Positions 1-5,764 of a DNA stretch of 5,943 nucleotides are shown here, piece by piece. The notes under the pieces were generated by a model. That model had not been told where the DNA came from and made no database searches. It saw nothing but the letters and a program-made list of their open reading frames with translations. The first letter of the stretch is position 1. Each line of letters opens with the position of its first letter. The position numbers and the translations under genes are program-made. This stretch comes from an uncultured Porphyromonas sp. Lineage in GTDB: Bacteria > Bacteroidota > Bacteroidia > Bacteroidales > Porphyromonadaceae. The DNA lies in NCBI GenBank assembly GCA_946222055.1, contig CAMIEW010000070.1, forward strand, positions 1 to 5,943, written 5' to 3'.

Positions 1-406
1 GGGAGATGCCGACGAGGAAGTGGTTGGACTTAAAAAATCGACACCACTCATCATTGAGCAAAGTACCATTGGTCTGAAGCGTATTGATGATGCGGTGCCC
101 TCCGGCATACTTGCGCTGGAGCCGAACCGCCTTTTGATAAAAAGAGAGGGGACGCAAAAGCGCTTCACCCCCGTGCCAGGTAAAGACCACCTCCTCGGTC
201 GACTGGCTGCCGATGTACTCTCGCACATACCGCTCCAGCACCTCATCGCTCATCTGCTGGTCCTGAGGCGATGCCATGTCACGGTAGAGCTCTTTCTTCT
301 CGAGATAATAGCAATAGGTGCAGGCGAGGTTGCAGAGCGATCCGGCCGGCTTCGCCATCACGTAGAGCGGACGAGCGAGAGGATTAGCGATGGGACGACG
401 ATCCAT
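1..406 (-). CDS. Anaerobic sulfatase-maturating enzyme family radical SAM protein (N-terminal part, cut by window edge)
   Basis: The visible 135 residues match the start of the anSME (ChuR/AslB-type) radical SAM family. A CNLACTYC motif gives cysteines 25, 29 and 32 in the CX3CX2C spacing that binds the [4Fe-4S] cluster cleaving S-adenosylmethionine. It is preceded by the family-typical PLYVMAKPAGSL and followed by YYLEKKELY. TWHGGEALLRP (about 76-86) contains the GGE motif of the SAM-binding site, and NTLQTNGTLL (about 108-117) and LVGIS follow in the expected order. Family members oxidise a Cys or Ser in sulfatases to formylglycine under anaerobic conditions; some relatives modify other peptides. 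The C-terminal SPASM region with its auxiliary clusters lies outside the window, so the real substrate class cannot be judged. The ATG at 406-404 overlaps the radA stop (TAATG), which suggests translational coupling and fixes this start. Family assignment is strong; sulfatase maturation itself is inferred. Confidence 0.9.
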   Translation of the reverse strand, partial: MDRRPIANPLARPLYVMAKPAGSLCNLACTYCYYLEKKELYRDMASPQDQQMSDEVLERYVREYIGSQSTEEVVFTWHGGEALLRPLSFYQKAVRLQRKYAGGHRIINTLQTNGTLLNDEWCRFFKSNHFLVGIS

Positions 407-1791
407 TACGACTTAAATAGGTATCTGAAGGCTTCATCCACCCGACTGACCGGCACGACTCTTATGGAGGAGCTCCTGCTGAGATCAAGGCTTTTCGCAT
501 TGTCCTGAGGGATGATGATCTGGCGGAATCCGATCTTCTCTGCCTCGACAACTCGCTGAGCGATACGAGACACAGCGCGCACCTCACCGCTCAGGCCCAC
601 CTCACCGGTCACGCAGATCTCACGGCTGATCGGGAGGTCAAGGCTGGAGGAGAGTACGGCAGAGAGGATGGCGAGGTCGATGCCCGGGTCGGTGATGTAA
701 AGACCGCCGGCGATATTGAGGAAGACATCCTTCTGCACAAGCTTAAAGTTGGCTCGCTTCTCCAGCACAGCAAGGAGCATATTGGCACGGCGGAGGTCAG
801 TCCCTGTGGCGGCGTGCTGAGGATAATTGTAGACCGCCGAGGAGACTAATGCCTGAGTCTCCACGAGAAGAGGGCGGATCCCCTCCATGGTCACGCCGAT
901 ACAGATCCCGCTCAGGCTCTGGTCGCTCCCCAAGAGGAGCATCTCGGAGGGATTGGTCACCTGCCGCAGTCCCTCCTGCTTCATCTCGTAGAGACCGATC
1001 TCAGAGGTGTTGCCGAAGCGATTTTTCAGAGACCTGAGGATCCTATACTGGTGGTTTCGATCGCCCTCAAAGCGCAGGACGGTGTCGACCAAGTGCTCCA
1101 TGATCTTTGGTCCGGCGATCTCACCATCCTTGGTGATGTGGCCGATGATGATCACAGGGATATTGGTATGCTTCGCAAAAGCCATCAGCGCCGAGGTACA
1201 CTCCCTCACCTGTGCGAGACTGCCGGGCGCAGAGTCACTGCAGGAGGTTCGCATCGTCTGGATGGAGTCGACGACCAGCAGGTCGGGGCGGGAGGACTGA
1301 GCGGTCTCAATGATCGTCTCGACGTCCGTCTCCGAGTAGAGGAGGCATCGGGAGATCGCCGAGGCGTCGGTGATACGCTCCGCCCGGATGCGTATCTGCC
1401 CCATACTCTCCTCCCCGCTGACGTAGAGCGTGGTGATGTCGAGATTTCGCAGCACGCTCTGCAGGACGAGGGTGCTCTTGCCGATGCCCGGCTCACCGCC
1501 CATCAGGACGAGGGAGCCCTTGACGAGACCTCCGCCGAGGACGCGATTGAGCTCACCGTCACGCATGTCCATCCGCGGAGCGCTCTCGGGCGAGACCTCA
1601 CAGAGCGGCACTGGTCGGTGTCCTCCCTCCGTGCGATCACTTCGGATCTTCACCCCCGGGAGATCATCCCGGACGCGAAACTCCTTGAGACTATCCCACT
1701 CCCCACAGGAGGGACAGCGCCCCAGCCACTTGGGGAAGTCCTCGCCGCAGTTGCTGCAGACGTAGATCACCTTGTCCTTACCTCCACTCAT
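406..1791 (-). CDS. radA: DNA repair/recombination protein RadA (Sms)
   Basis: The 461-residue product is full length for bacterial RadA. An N-terminal zinc finger has cysteines 12, 15, 26 and 29 (CSNC and CPSC, with the typical WLGRCPSCGEWDS). A RecA-like ATPase core follows: Walker A GEPGIGKST at 99-107 and Walker B LLVVD at 171-175. The RadA-specific LKNRFG motif is at 255-260. The C-terminal Lon-protease-like domain spans roughly 280-455 and includes GGLYITDPGIDLA and EVGLSGEVR; RadA is not thought to be a protease. RadA is a branch-migrating, DnaB-like helicase that processes recombination intermediates in the cytoplasm. The ATG at 1791-1789 lies 6 bases after the stop of the upstream flavoprotein gene with no strong Shine-Dalgarno, and the stop overlaps the next start. 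It therefore probably sits mid-operon and depends on upstream transcription. A long open frame on the opposite strand is a by-product of codon bias. Confidence 0.97.
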   Translation of the reverse strand: MSGGKDKVIYVCSNCGEDFPKWLGRCPSCGEWDSLKEFRVRDDLPGVKIRSDRTEGGHRPVPLCEVSPESAPRMDMRDGELNRVLGGGLVKGSLVLMGGEPGIGKSTLVLQSVLRNLDITTLYVSGEESMGQIRIRAERITDASAISRCLLYSETDVETIIETAQSSRPDLLVVDSIQTMRTSCSDSAPGSLAQVRECTSALMAFAKHTNIPVIIIGHITKDGEIAGPKIMEHLVDTVLRFEGDRNHQYRILRSLKNRFGNTSEIGLYEMKQEGLRQVTNPSEMLLLGSDQSLSGICIGVTMEGIRPLLVETQALVSSAVYNYPQHAATGTDLRRANMLLAVLEKRANFKLVQKDVFLNIAGGLYITDPGIDLAILSAVLSSSLDLPISREICVTGEVGLSGEVRAVSRIAQRVVEAEKIGFRQIIIPQDNAKSLDLSRSSSIRVVPVSRVDEAFRYLFKS

Positions 1792-1797
1792 CGCTCG

Positions 1798-2313
1798 TCA
1801 CTCGATGCAGAATTGCTTGTAGTACTCGACGCTCTTGGGGAGCCGCTCACTGACATCCTCGGCATCGGCACTGAAGAAGGAGAATATCCGTCCAAACTTT
1901 GCTCCCGCATAGTCGATGCTGCAGATGATGGGGAGAAAGAGCCCCTGTAGACCGCCCTCTCCGTAGACCTCCTCCGAGGGGACTCCGGCAGAGGTGGCGA
2001 GGTCGATCAGCTTACCATCAAGCGTGCCCTCTCCACCGGCTGCCGATCCGGCGCCCCACACCTGGTCGATCCAGCACTTCATCACCCCGGGGACGGACAT
2101 CCAGTAGAGAGGAAACTGCAGGATCACCCGATCCGCCTCACGGAGCAGCTTCTTCTCCGCCTCCACGTCAAAGGTCATACCCGACCCGCAGGCATCGGCG
2201 AGGCAGTGGATCGTAAGGTCGGGATCATTCATCGCTCTCAGACCCTCGACCCAGCCCCTTGACACGGTGGACTCCTTCAGGTGGGGATGTCCCACAACAA
2301 CTAATGTCTTCAT
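1798..2313 (-). CDS. NAD(P)H-dependent oxidoreductase, flavodoxin-like fold (KefF/YwrO/MdaB type)
   Basis: The predicted 171-residue protein belongs to the Flavodoxin_2 family of FMN- or FAD-dependent NAD(P)H:quinone reductases. It begins with beta-strand MKTLVVVGHPHLKES, the phosphate-binding loop region. It has the family hallmark FPLYWMSVPGVMKCWID at 67-83, then LDGKL (98-102) and a TSAGVPSEEVYGEGG segment (107-121), where relatives have the TTGG-type flavin/nicotinamide loop. Length agrees with KefF and YwrO. The open frame extends to an ATG at 2358, but I chose 2313. The family starts with this strand, the 15 extra residues resemble nothing in the family, and a promoter match (2346-2353) lies inside that extension. 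It is the first gene of a leftward cluster with radA 6 bases downstream. The electron acceptor is not shown; quinone or thiol-stress detoxification is a family inference. No link to a K+ efflux channel is visible. Confidence 0.88.
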   Translation of the reverse strand: MKTLVVVGHPHLKESTVSRGWVEGLRAMNDPDLTIHCLADACGSGMTFDVEAEKKLLREADRVILQFPLYWMSVPGVMKCWIDQVWGAGSAAGGEGTLDGKLIDLATSAGVPSEEVYGEGGLQGLFLPIICSIDYAGAKFGRIFSFFSADAEDVSERLPKSVEYYKQFCIE

Positions 2314-2345
2314 AAGAAAAAATGTTTCGCTTAGTTCCTTTGAGA

Positions 2346-2373
2346 CAAATGTAGCCATTTAAGGGGAGACAAA
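2346..2373 (-). promoter_or_regulatory. Putative Bacteroidota-type promoter for the oxidoreductase-radA-radical SAM cluster
   Basis: On the minus strand TACATTTG (2353-2346) matches the Bacteroidota -7 consensus TAnnTTTG exactly. A TTTG (2373-2370) lies upstream with a 16-base spacer, slightly shorter than usual for the -33 element. Transcription would start near 2339 and leave a leader of about 26 bases before the ATG at 2313. An AGGA in the leader is too far from the ATG to be a normal Shine-Dalgarno. The fit is sequence-based only. Confidence 0.55.
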
Positions 2374-2417
2374 GTCGGGCAGTTCGCCATTTTTGTCTAT
2401 CATTGCACTCGTAACAC

Positions 2418-2424
2418 AAGGAAG
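2418..2424 (+). promoter_or_regulatory. Ribosome binding site of the HAD phosphatase gene
   Basis: AAGGAAG ends 6 bases before the ATG at 2431. It is the only good Shine-Dalgarno among the complete genes here, and it supports that start over any downstream one. Confidence 0.6.
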
Positions 2425-2430
2425 AGAAAG

Positions 2431-3054
2431 ATGATTAAGAACGTATTAGTTGATGTAGGAGGGGTACTGATAGACCTCCACAGATCAGTAGCTGTCGATC
2501 GGCTGAGAGAGCTTGGAGTAACGGATGCAGACGAGATGCTGGACGCCTACCGCCAGACCGGTGGCTTCCTCGACTACGAGAGCGGGCGAATCAGCACGGA
2601 GGACTTTGCGCACCATCTCTCCGAGACCTACCACAGAGAGATCACCATAGAGCAGCTCCGGTGGGCCCTTCTGGGCTTCCTCAAGCGCGTCTGTGAGGAG
2701 AAGCTCACCTTCCTCGAGGAGGAGATCGCACCACACTATAGGGTACTGGCGCTCTCCAATACCAATCCCCTACTGTATGACTACTTCGAGAGCAAGGACT
2801 TCATCTCGTCCGGAAGGCCGCTGTCGGACTTCTTCGAGCGCGTCTTCACCTCCTATACTATGGGGATGTGCAAGCCGGAGCGGGAGATCTTCCTGAGGGT
2901 CCTCGAGGAGGCATCCCTACGACCGGAGGAGACACTCTTCCTCGACGACGGTCCCGCCAATACCGCCATGGCCCGATCCCTCGGTATGGTCGCCTACACC
3001 TGCAAGAATGAGGAGGACTGGCGGGACCCGATCCGCCGCCTGCTGGTCAGATAA
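2431..3054 (+). CDS. HAD-superfamily phosphatase (YihX-like, DxG variant of motif I)
   Basis: The 207-residue cytosolic protein shows all four HAD motifs in order. Motif I is LVDVGGVLID with nucleophile Asp8. Motif II is LALSNTN with Ser109. Motif III is Lys148 in GMCKPE. Motif IV is FLDDGPAN with Asp172 and Asp173. The helical cap lies between motifs I and II (about 16-100), the layout of subfamily I enzymes such as YihX, a sugar-phosphate phosphatase. The acid two residues after the nucleophile, normally Asp, is Gly10. The same D-x-G pattern occurs in YihX-like proteins, so this is a subfamily trait rather than damage. The protein most likely removes phosphate from a small metabolite; the substrate cannot be read from sequence. 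It starts after AAGGAAG, has its own divergent promoter region, and its stop overlaps the end of the converging feoAB gene by 8 bases. No partner gene on the same strand is visible. Confidence 0.88.
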   Translation: MIKNVLVDVGGVLIDLHRSVAVDRLRELGVTDADEMLDAYRQTGGFLDYESGRISTEDFAHHLSETYHREITIEQLRWALLGFLKRVCEEKLTFLEEEIAPHYRVLALSNTNPLLYDYFESKDFISSGRPLSDFFERVFTSYTMGMCKPEREIFLRVLEEASLRPEETLFLDDGPANTAMARSLGMVAYTCKNEEDWRDPIRRLLVR

Positions 3055-5554
3055 GTAGCGCCGTCAGCAGGTAGGCAAGCCAGGAGAGCAGCCAGGCGAC
3101 ACCCGTCGCATAGACGGCATCAAAAACCGCCCACCTATAGGAGCCGGTCTCCCTCCCCACTGCGACGAATGTAGCGATACAGGGGAAGTAGAGCAGGACG
3201 AAGACAAGGAAAGCGACCACCGTAGGGATAGTCAGCACCGGACTCCCATCCGGATAGGTAGCCTGACGCAGCCGCTCCGAGAGGGACGAGGTATCCTCCT
3301 CATCCCCCACATAGAGCACCCCGAGCGTACTCACCACCACCTCTTTTGCAGCCACACCGGTTAGCGTCGACACAGAGAGACGCCAGTCGAAGTGCTGAGG
3401 GGCGAAGACCGGTGAAATCGCCCTCCCCAACCGTCCGATATAGGACTGCTCCTGCGAGATGACCCGCAGCTGTCGCTCAGGCGTGAGCGTCTCAAAGCTT
3501 GCCGCCTCATCCGGTCCCACCCGGTCGAGATAGGAGGCCACCAACTTCTCCCCTCGAGGTGTCTCCAGACTGTCTACGTGGGGGAAGTAGCCCAGTGCCC
3601 AGATGATCACCGTAGCTGCGAGGATCGTCGTCGCCATCTTCTGCAGATATTGCCGTGCCCGCTCCCAGGTATGGATCGCAATGGTCTTGGCAGCCGGTAC
3701 CCGATAGGGCGGCATCTCTATGACATAGGGGGTCTCATCGTCCATGGAGAGTACCTTGGAGAAAAGCAGCGACGACAGCACCCCGACCAAGATCCCCAGG
3801 AGGTAAATGGCAAAGAGAGCCACCCCTGCATGCCGTGGGAAGAAGGTCCCCACCAGCAGGAGATAGACCGGGAGCCGTGCGCTACAGCTCATAAAGGGCG
3901 TCACCAGGATCGTGATCAGGCGAGACTTTGGACTCTCGATCGTCCGTGCTCCCATGATCGCCGGCACACTGCACCCAAAGCCCATAAGCATCGGCACAAA
4001 GCTCTTGCCGTGCAGCCCTATCGCCGCCATAAGCCGATCCATGATAAAGGCGGCCCTGGAGAGGTAGCCTGTGTCCTCCATCAGGCTGATGCAGAGGTAG
4101 AGGATGAGGATATTGGGGAGAAAAACCAGCACGCCACCTACGCCACCTATAACACCGTCGACCAGAAGTGACCTCAGAGGCCCCTCGCTCATCACCCCCT
4201 CTAGCAGACTACCAAGCCACCCCATACCACTCTCTATCCAGTCCATCGGGTACTGACCGAGGGTGAAGGTGAGCTCAAAAGTGAGAAACATCAGAAGCAA
4301 GAAGATAGGGAATCCCCACACCCGGTGAGTCACCAGGTCATCGATACGCTTATCGATCTGTGTGGATCGCCCCTCGCTCCGCCGTATGTAGATCCCGTCA
4401 AGTATCGTCCTGATATGCCGATAGCGACTGTCGATCACTTGCTGCTCAAGTGCGCCATCAGCCTCATCTGCTCCGGCGTGGCTATCGACAATCCCGTCCA
4501 CCTGCTCCAGCACTCGAGTGCCGGCTGGATCTCGACGAGTCACATAGTCTCTGAGGGACTTGTCCTGCTCCAGCAGCTTGATAGCGAGGAAGTCAGGACG
4601 GAGCCAGGCTGTCTCATCACCTAGTGAGGTCTCAGACTCTATGAGTCGAGTCACCTCCTCTATCGACTCTCGGAGCGAGCTCTCGTACCGCACACTCGGA
4701 CCTGACGGACGATGGGCAGACGCAAGTCGCTCACGGTAGAGACGATCTATGGTCCCGAAGAGCTCTCGCAGCCCCTCACCGGTCCGACCAATGGTCGGGA
4801 TCACCGGCATGCCGAGCCGTCTCGACAGCGCCTTGATATCGAGTCTCGTCCCACTCTCCCTCAGCTCATCATACATGTTCAGCGCCACGATGGTCGGCAC
4901 GCCCGCCTCCATCAGCTGGACCGTCATGTAGAGATTTCTCTCCAGATTAGAGCCGTCGACGACGTTGACGATCACATCGGGCGGTGTCTCGCTCTCAAAG
5001 AGCTGATGAGTCACAAACTTCTCCTCCGGACTATAGGAGGAGAGGGAGTACGTGCCGGGCAAGTCGATGAGGTGGAATAAGGTATCTCCCTGTTGGTAGT
5101 CTGCCACAGCCGCCGCCACAGTCACGCCCGCATAGTTACTTACCTGCTCGTGAGAGCCGCTGGCGGCATTGAAGAGCGAAGTCTTGCCACAATTAGGATT
5201 GCCGACAAAGGCGACCGTCACCTCACTTGCCACAGCTCCCCTCGTCTTGTGAGGCACCATCTCCGCAAGTGGGGGAGGTGTGCCGACAAAGTGATCGGGT
5301 GATAGGTCTCCGGACTGAGTCTCTGACGACTCGATAGGGGATACCTCGATCGTCTCCGCCTCCGACCGGCGCAAGGTCAGCCGATATCCGAGGATGCTAT
5401 ACTCGACAGGGTCTAGAAGGGGCGCATTTCGGACCACATGCACCTTAACTCCGGGGACAAACCCCATCTCCAGCAACCGCTTCCGAAAGGTCCTCGGAGC
5501 AGTATGATAGACGATGGTACCGGTCTCTCCCGTGTGGAGCTGTGTGAGTCGCAT
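3047..5554 (-). CDS. feoB: FeoA-FeoB fusion: GTP-dependent ferrous iron (or Mn) transporter
   Basis: The 835-residue product is an inner-membrane divalent metal importer with FeoA fused to the N-terminus of FeoB, as in many Bacteroidota. Residues 1-72 are the FeoA SH3-like domain (RKRLLEMGFVPG). A polar linker covers about 73-110. The G domain (about 112-275) has G1 GNPNCGKT (118-125), G2 Thr145 in NYAGVTV, G3 DLPGTYS (164-170), G4 NMYD (226-229) and a degenerate G5 near GRTGEG (256-261). A helical regulatory segment (about 276-408) leads to the membrane part, with hydrophobic stretches from about 411 to 833. Conserved transport motifs are present: LVFLPNILIL, GFGCSVPAIMGARTIE with Cys528, FMSCSARLPVY with Cys557, TGVAAKEVVVSTLGVLY, and YFPCIATF with Cys792. 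Porphyromonas gingivalis has two FeoB paralogues, one tied to iron and one to manganese, so the metal is uncertain. The start is the ATG before MRLTQL, with only A/T-rich DNA and no Shine-Dalgarno upstream. No separate feoC is seen. Confidence 0.96.
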   Translation of the reverse strand: MRLTQLHTGETGTIVYHTAPRTFRKRLLEMGFVPGVKVHVVRNAPLLDPVEYSILGYRLTLRRSEAETIEVSPIESSETQSGDLSPDHFVGTPPPLAEMVPHKTRGAVASEVTVAFVGNPNCGKTSLFNAASGSHEQVSNYAGVTVAAAVADYQQGDTLFHLIDLPGTYSLSSYSPEEKFVTHQLFESETPPDVIVNVVDGSNLERNLYMTVQLMEAGVPTIVALNMYDELRESGTRLDIKALSRRLGMPVIPTIGRTGEGLRELFGTIDRLYRERLASAHRPSGPSVRYESSLRESIEEVTRLIESETSLGDETAWLRPDFLAIKLLEQDKSLRDYVTRRDPAGTRVLEQVDGIVDSHAGADEADGALEQQVIDSRYRHIRTILDGIYIRRSEGRSTQIDKRIDDLVTHRVWGFPIFLLLMFLTFELTFTLGQYPMDWIESGMGWLGSLLEGVMSEGPLRSLLVDGVIGGVGGVLVFLPNILILYLCISLMEDTGYLSRAAFIMDRLMAAIGLHGKSFVPMLMGFGCSVPAIMGARTIESPKSRLITILVTPFMSCSARLPVYLLLVGTFFPRHAGVALFAIYLLGILVGVLSSLLFSKVLSMDDETPYVIEMPPYRVPAAKTIAIHTWERARQYLQKMATTILAATVIIWALGYFPHVDSLETPRGEKLVASYLDRVGPDEAASFETLTPERQLRVISQEQSYIGRLGRAISPVFAPQHFDWRLSVSTLTGVAAKEVVVSTLGVLYVGDEEDTSSLSERLRQATYPDGSPVLTIPTVVAFLVFVLLYFPCIATFVAVGRETGSYRWAVFDAVYATGVAWLLSWLAYLLTALLI

Positions 5555-5595
5555 GATGCTTAACTATCTATTTTTCTCTGAATTGCAAATGTGCC

Positions 5596-5603
5596 AAAAG
5601 ATA
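5596..5603 (-). promoter_or_regulatory. Candidate -7 element for feoAB
   Basis: TATCTTTT on the minus strand matches TAnnTTTG at seven of eight positions (the G comes one base late). It would start transcription near 5589, about 35 bases before the feoAB ATG. No TTTG or TTG lies at the usual upstream distance; that space is occupied by the palindrome at 5614-5635. This is a weak promoter call. Confidence 0.3.
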
Positions 5604-5613
5604 GCCGGGATCT

Positions 5614-5635
5614 AAATACTCACTTCTGAGTATTT
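5614..5635. promoter_or_regulatory. Perfect 9-bp inverted repeat, candidate feoAB operator
   Basis: The left arm AAATACTCA (5614-5622) and right arm TGAGTATTT (5627-5635) are perfectly complementary and separated by CTTC. The site lies 60 bases upstream of the feoAB ATG and directly upstream of the best -7 candidate, where a bound repressor would block RNA polymerase. The size and dyad symmetry fit a dimeric regulator. It is not a clear match to the Fur, DtxR or MntR consensus sequences I know. A weak hairpin function in RNA is the alternative. Confidence 0.5.
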
Positions 5636-5704
5636 TTTATCCGAGCTTCTTCACACCTTTTGCGAGATAGAAGGGTCAGCAGGGTCAAATAGTCGGGGTG
5701 ATTT

Positions 5705-5764
5705 CTTTTACCGGTAATAGAGACAACTAATATCGGTATTAGTCGTCACTATTACCGGTATTAG
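5705..5764. repeat. Three 16-bp palindromes phased at exactly 22 bp (operator- or iteron-like array)
   Basis: Site 1 (5705-5720) is CTTTTACCGGTAATAG, site 2 (5727-5742) is CTAATATCGGTATTAG, and site 3 (5749-5764) is CTATTACCGGTATTAG. Their centres are at 5712.5, 5734.5 and 5756.5, so the spacing is 22 bp both times, about two helical turns. Each site is a near palindrome of CTAWTACC and its complement, with at most one mismatched pair apart from the central base change in site 2. Such phasing is expected for dimers of one DNA-binding protein lined up on one face of the helix. It lies 150-210 bases upstream of the feoAB ATG. I do not recognise the motif as that of a known regulator. Confidence 0.75.
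5709..5760. repeat. 52-base near-perfect inverted repeat (hairpin or cruciform potential)
   Basis: Bases 5709-5732 pair with 5737-5760 at 22 of 24 positions around a TCGG centre. The mismatches are 5721/5748 (A-A) and 5725/5744 (A-C). The outer 12 pairs are uninterrupted, TACCGGTAATAG against CTATTACCGGTA. The symmetry partly follows from the even spacing of three palindromic sites, but the linkers also pair at several positions. No run of T follows on either strand, so it does not look like an intrinsic terminator. Confidence 0.7.

Larger units (their letters stand above)
2314..2430. other. Divergent intergenic region with imperfect direct repeats
   Basis: This short region lies between two divergent start codons and is richer in A and T than the genes around it. 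GAGACAAA occurs at 2342-2349 and 2366-2373, each followed by a GCCATTT (2354-2360 and 2387-2393). The repeated CAAA ends are the two minus-strand TTTG promoter elements, so promoter architecture may explain the repeat. Reading rightward, TATCATTG (2398-2405) is a one-mismatch TAnnTTTG candidate for the HAD gene but lacks a well-placed upstream TTTG. Confidence 0.5.

Noticed and set aside
20..508. Plus-strand open frame (162 codons) at the left edge
   Set aside because: It is antisense to the radical SAM gene and the end of radA, both of which show conserved motifs.
1051..1950. Long plus-strand open frame (299 codons) opposite radA and the oxidoreductase
   Set aside because: It lies antisense to two well-supported genes, spans their junction, and its translation is low-complexity and unlike any known domain. 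It is a by-product of codon bias in GC-rich DNA.
3578..4171. Plus-strand open frame (197 codons) opposite feoB
   Set aside because: It is antisense to conserved transmembrane segments, has a His/Asp/Arg-rich composition typical of a reverse shadow of hydrophobic codons, and has no recognisable motif.
5614..5635. Reading the feoAB-proximal palindrome as an intrinsic terminator
   Set aside because: A T-run follows only on the plus strand, where no gene is read toward it. The stem is AT-rich and weak. An operator fits its position better.
5673..5687. GGGTCA direct repeat separated by three bases
   Set aside because: Two 6-base copies without symmetry or a further copy are easily expected by chance.
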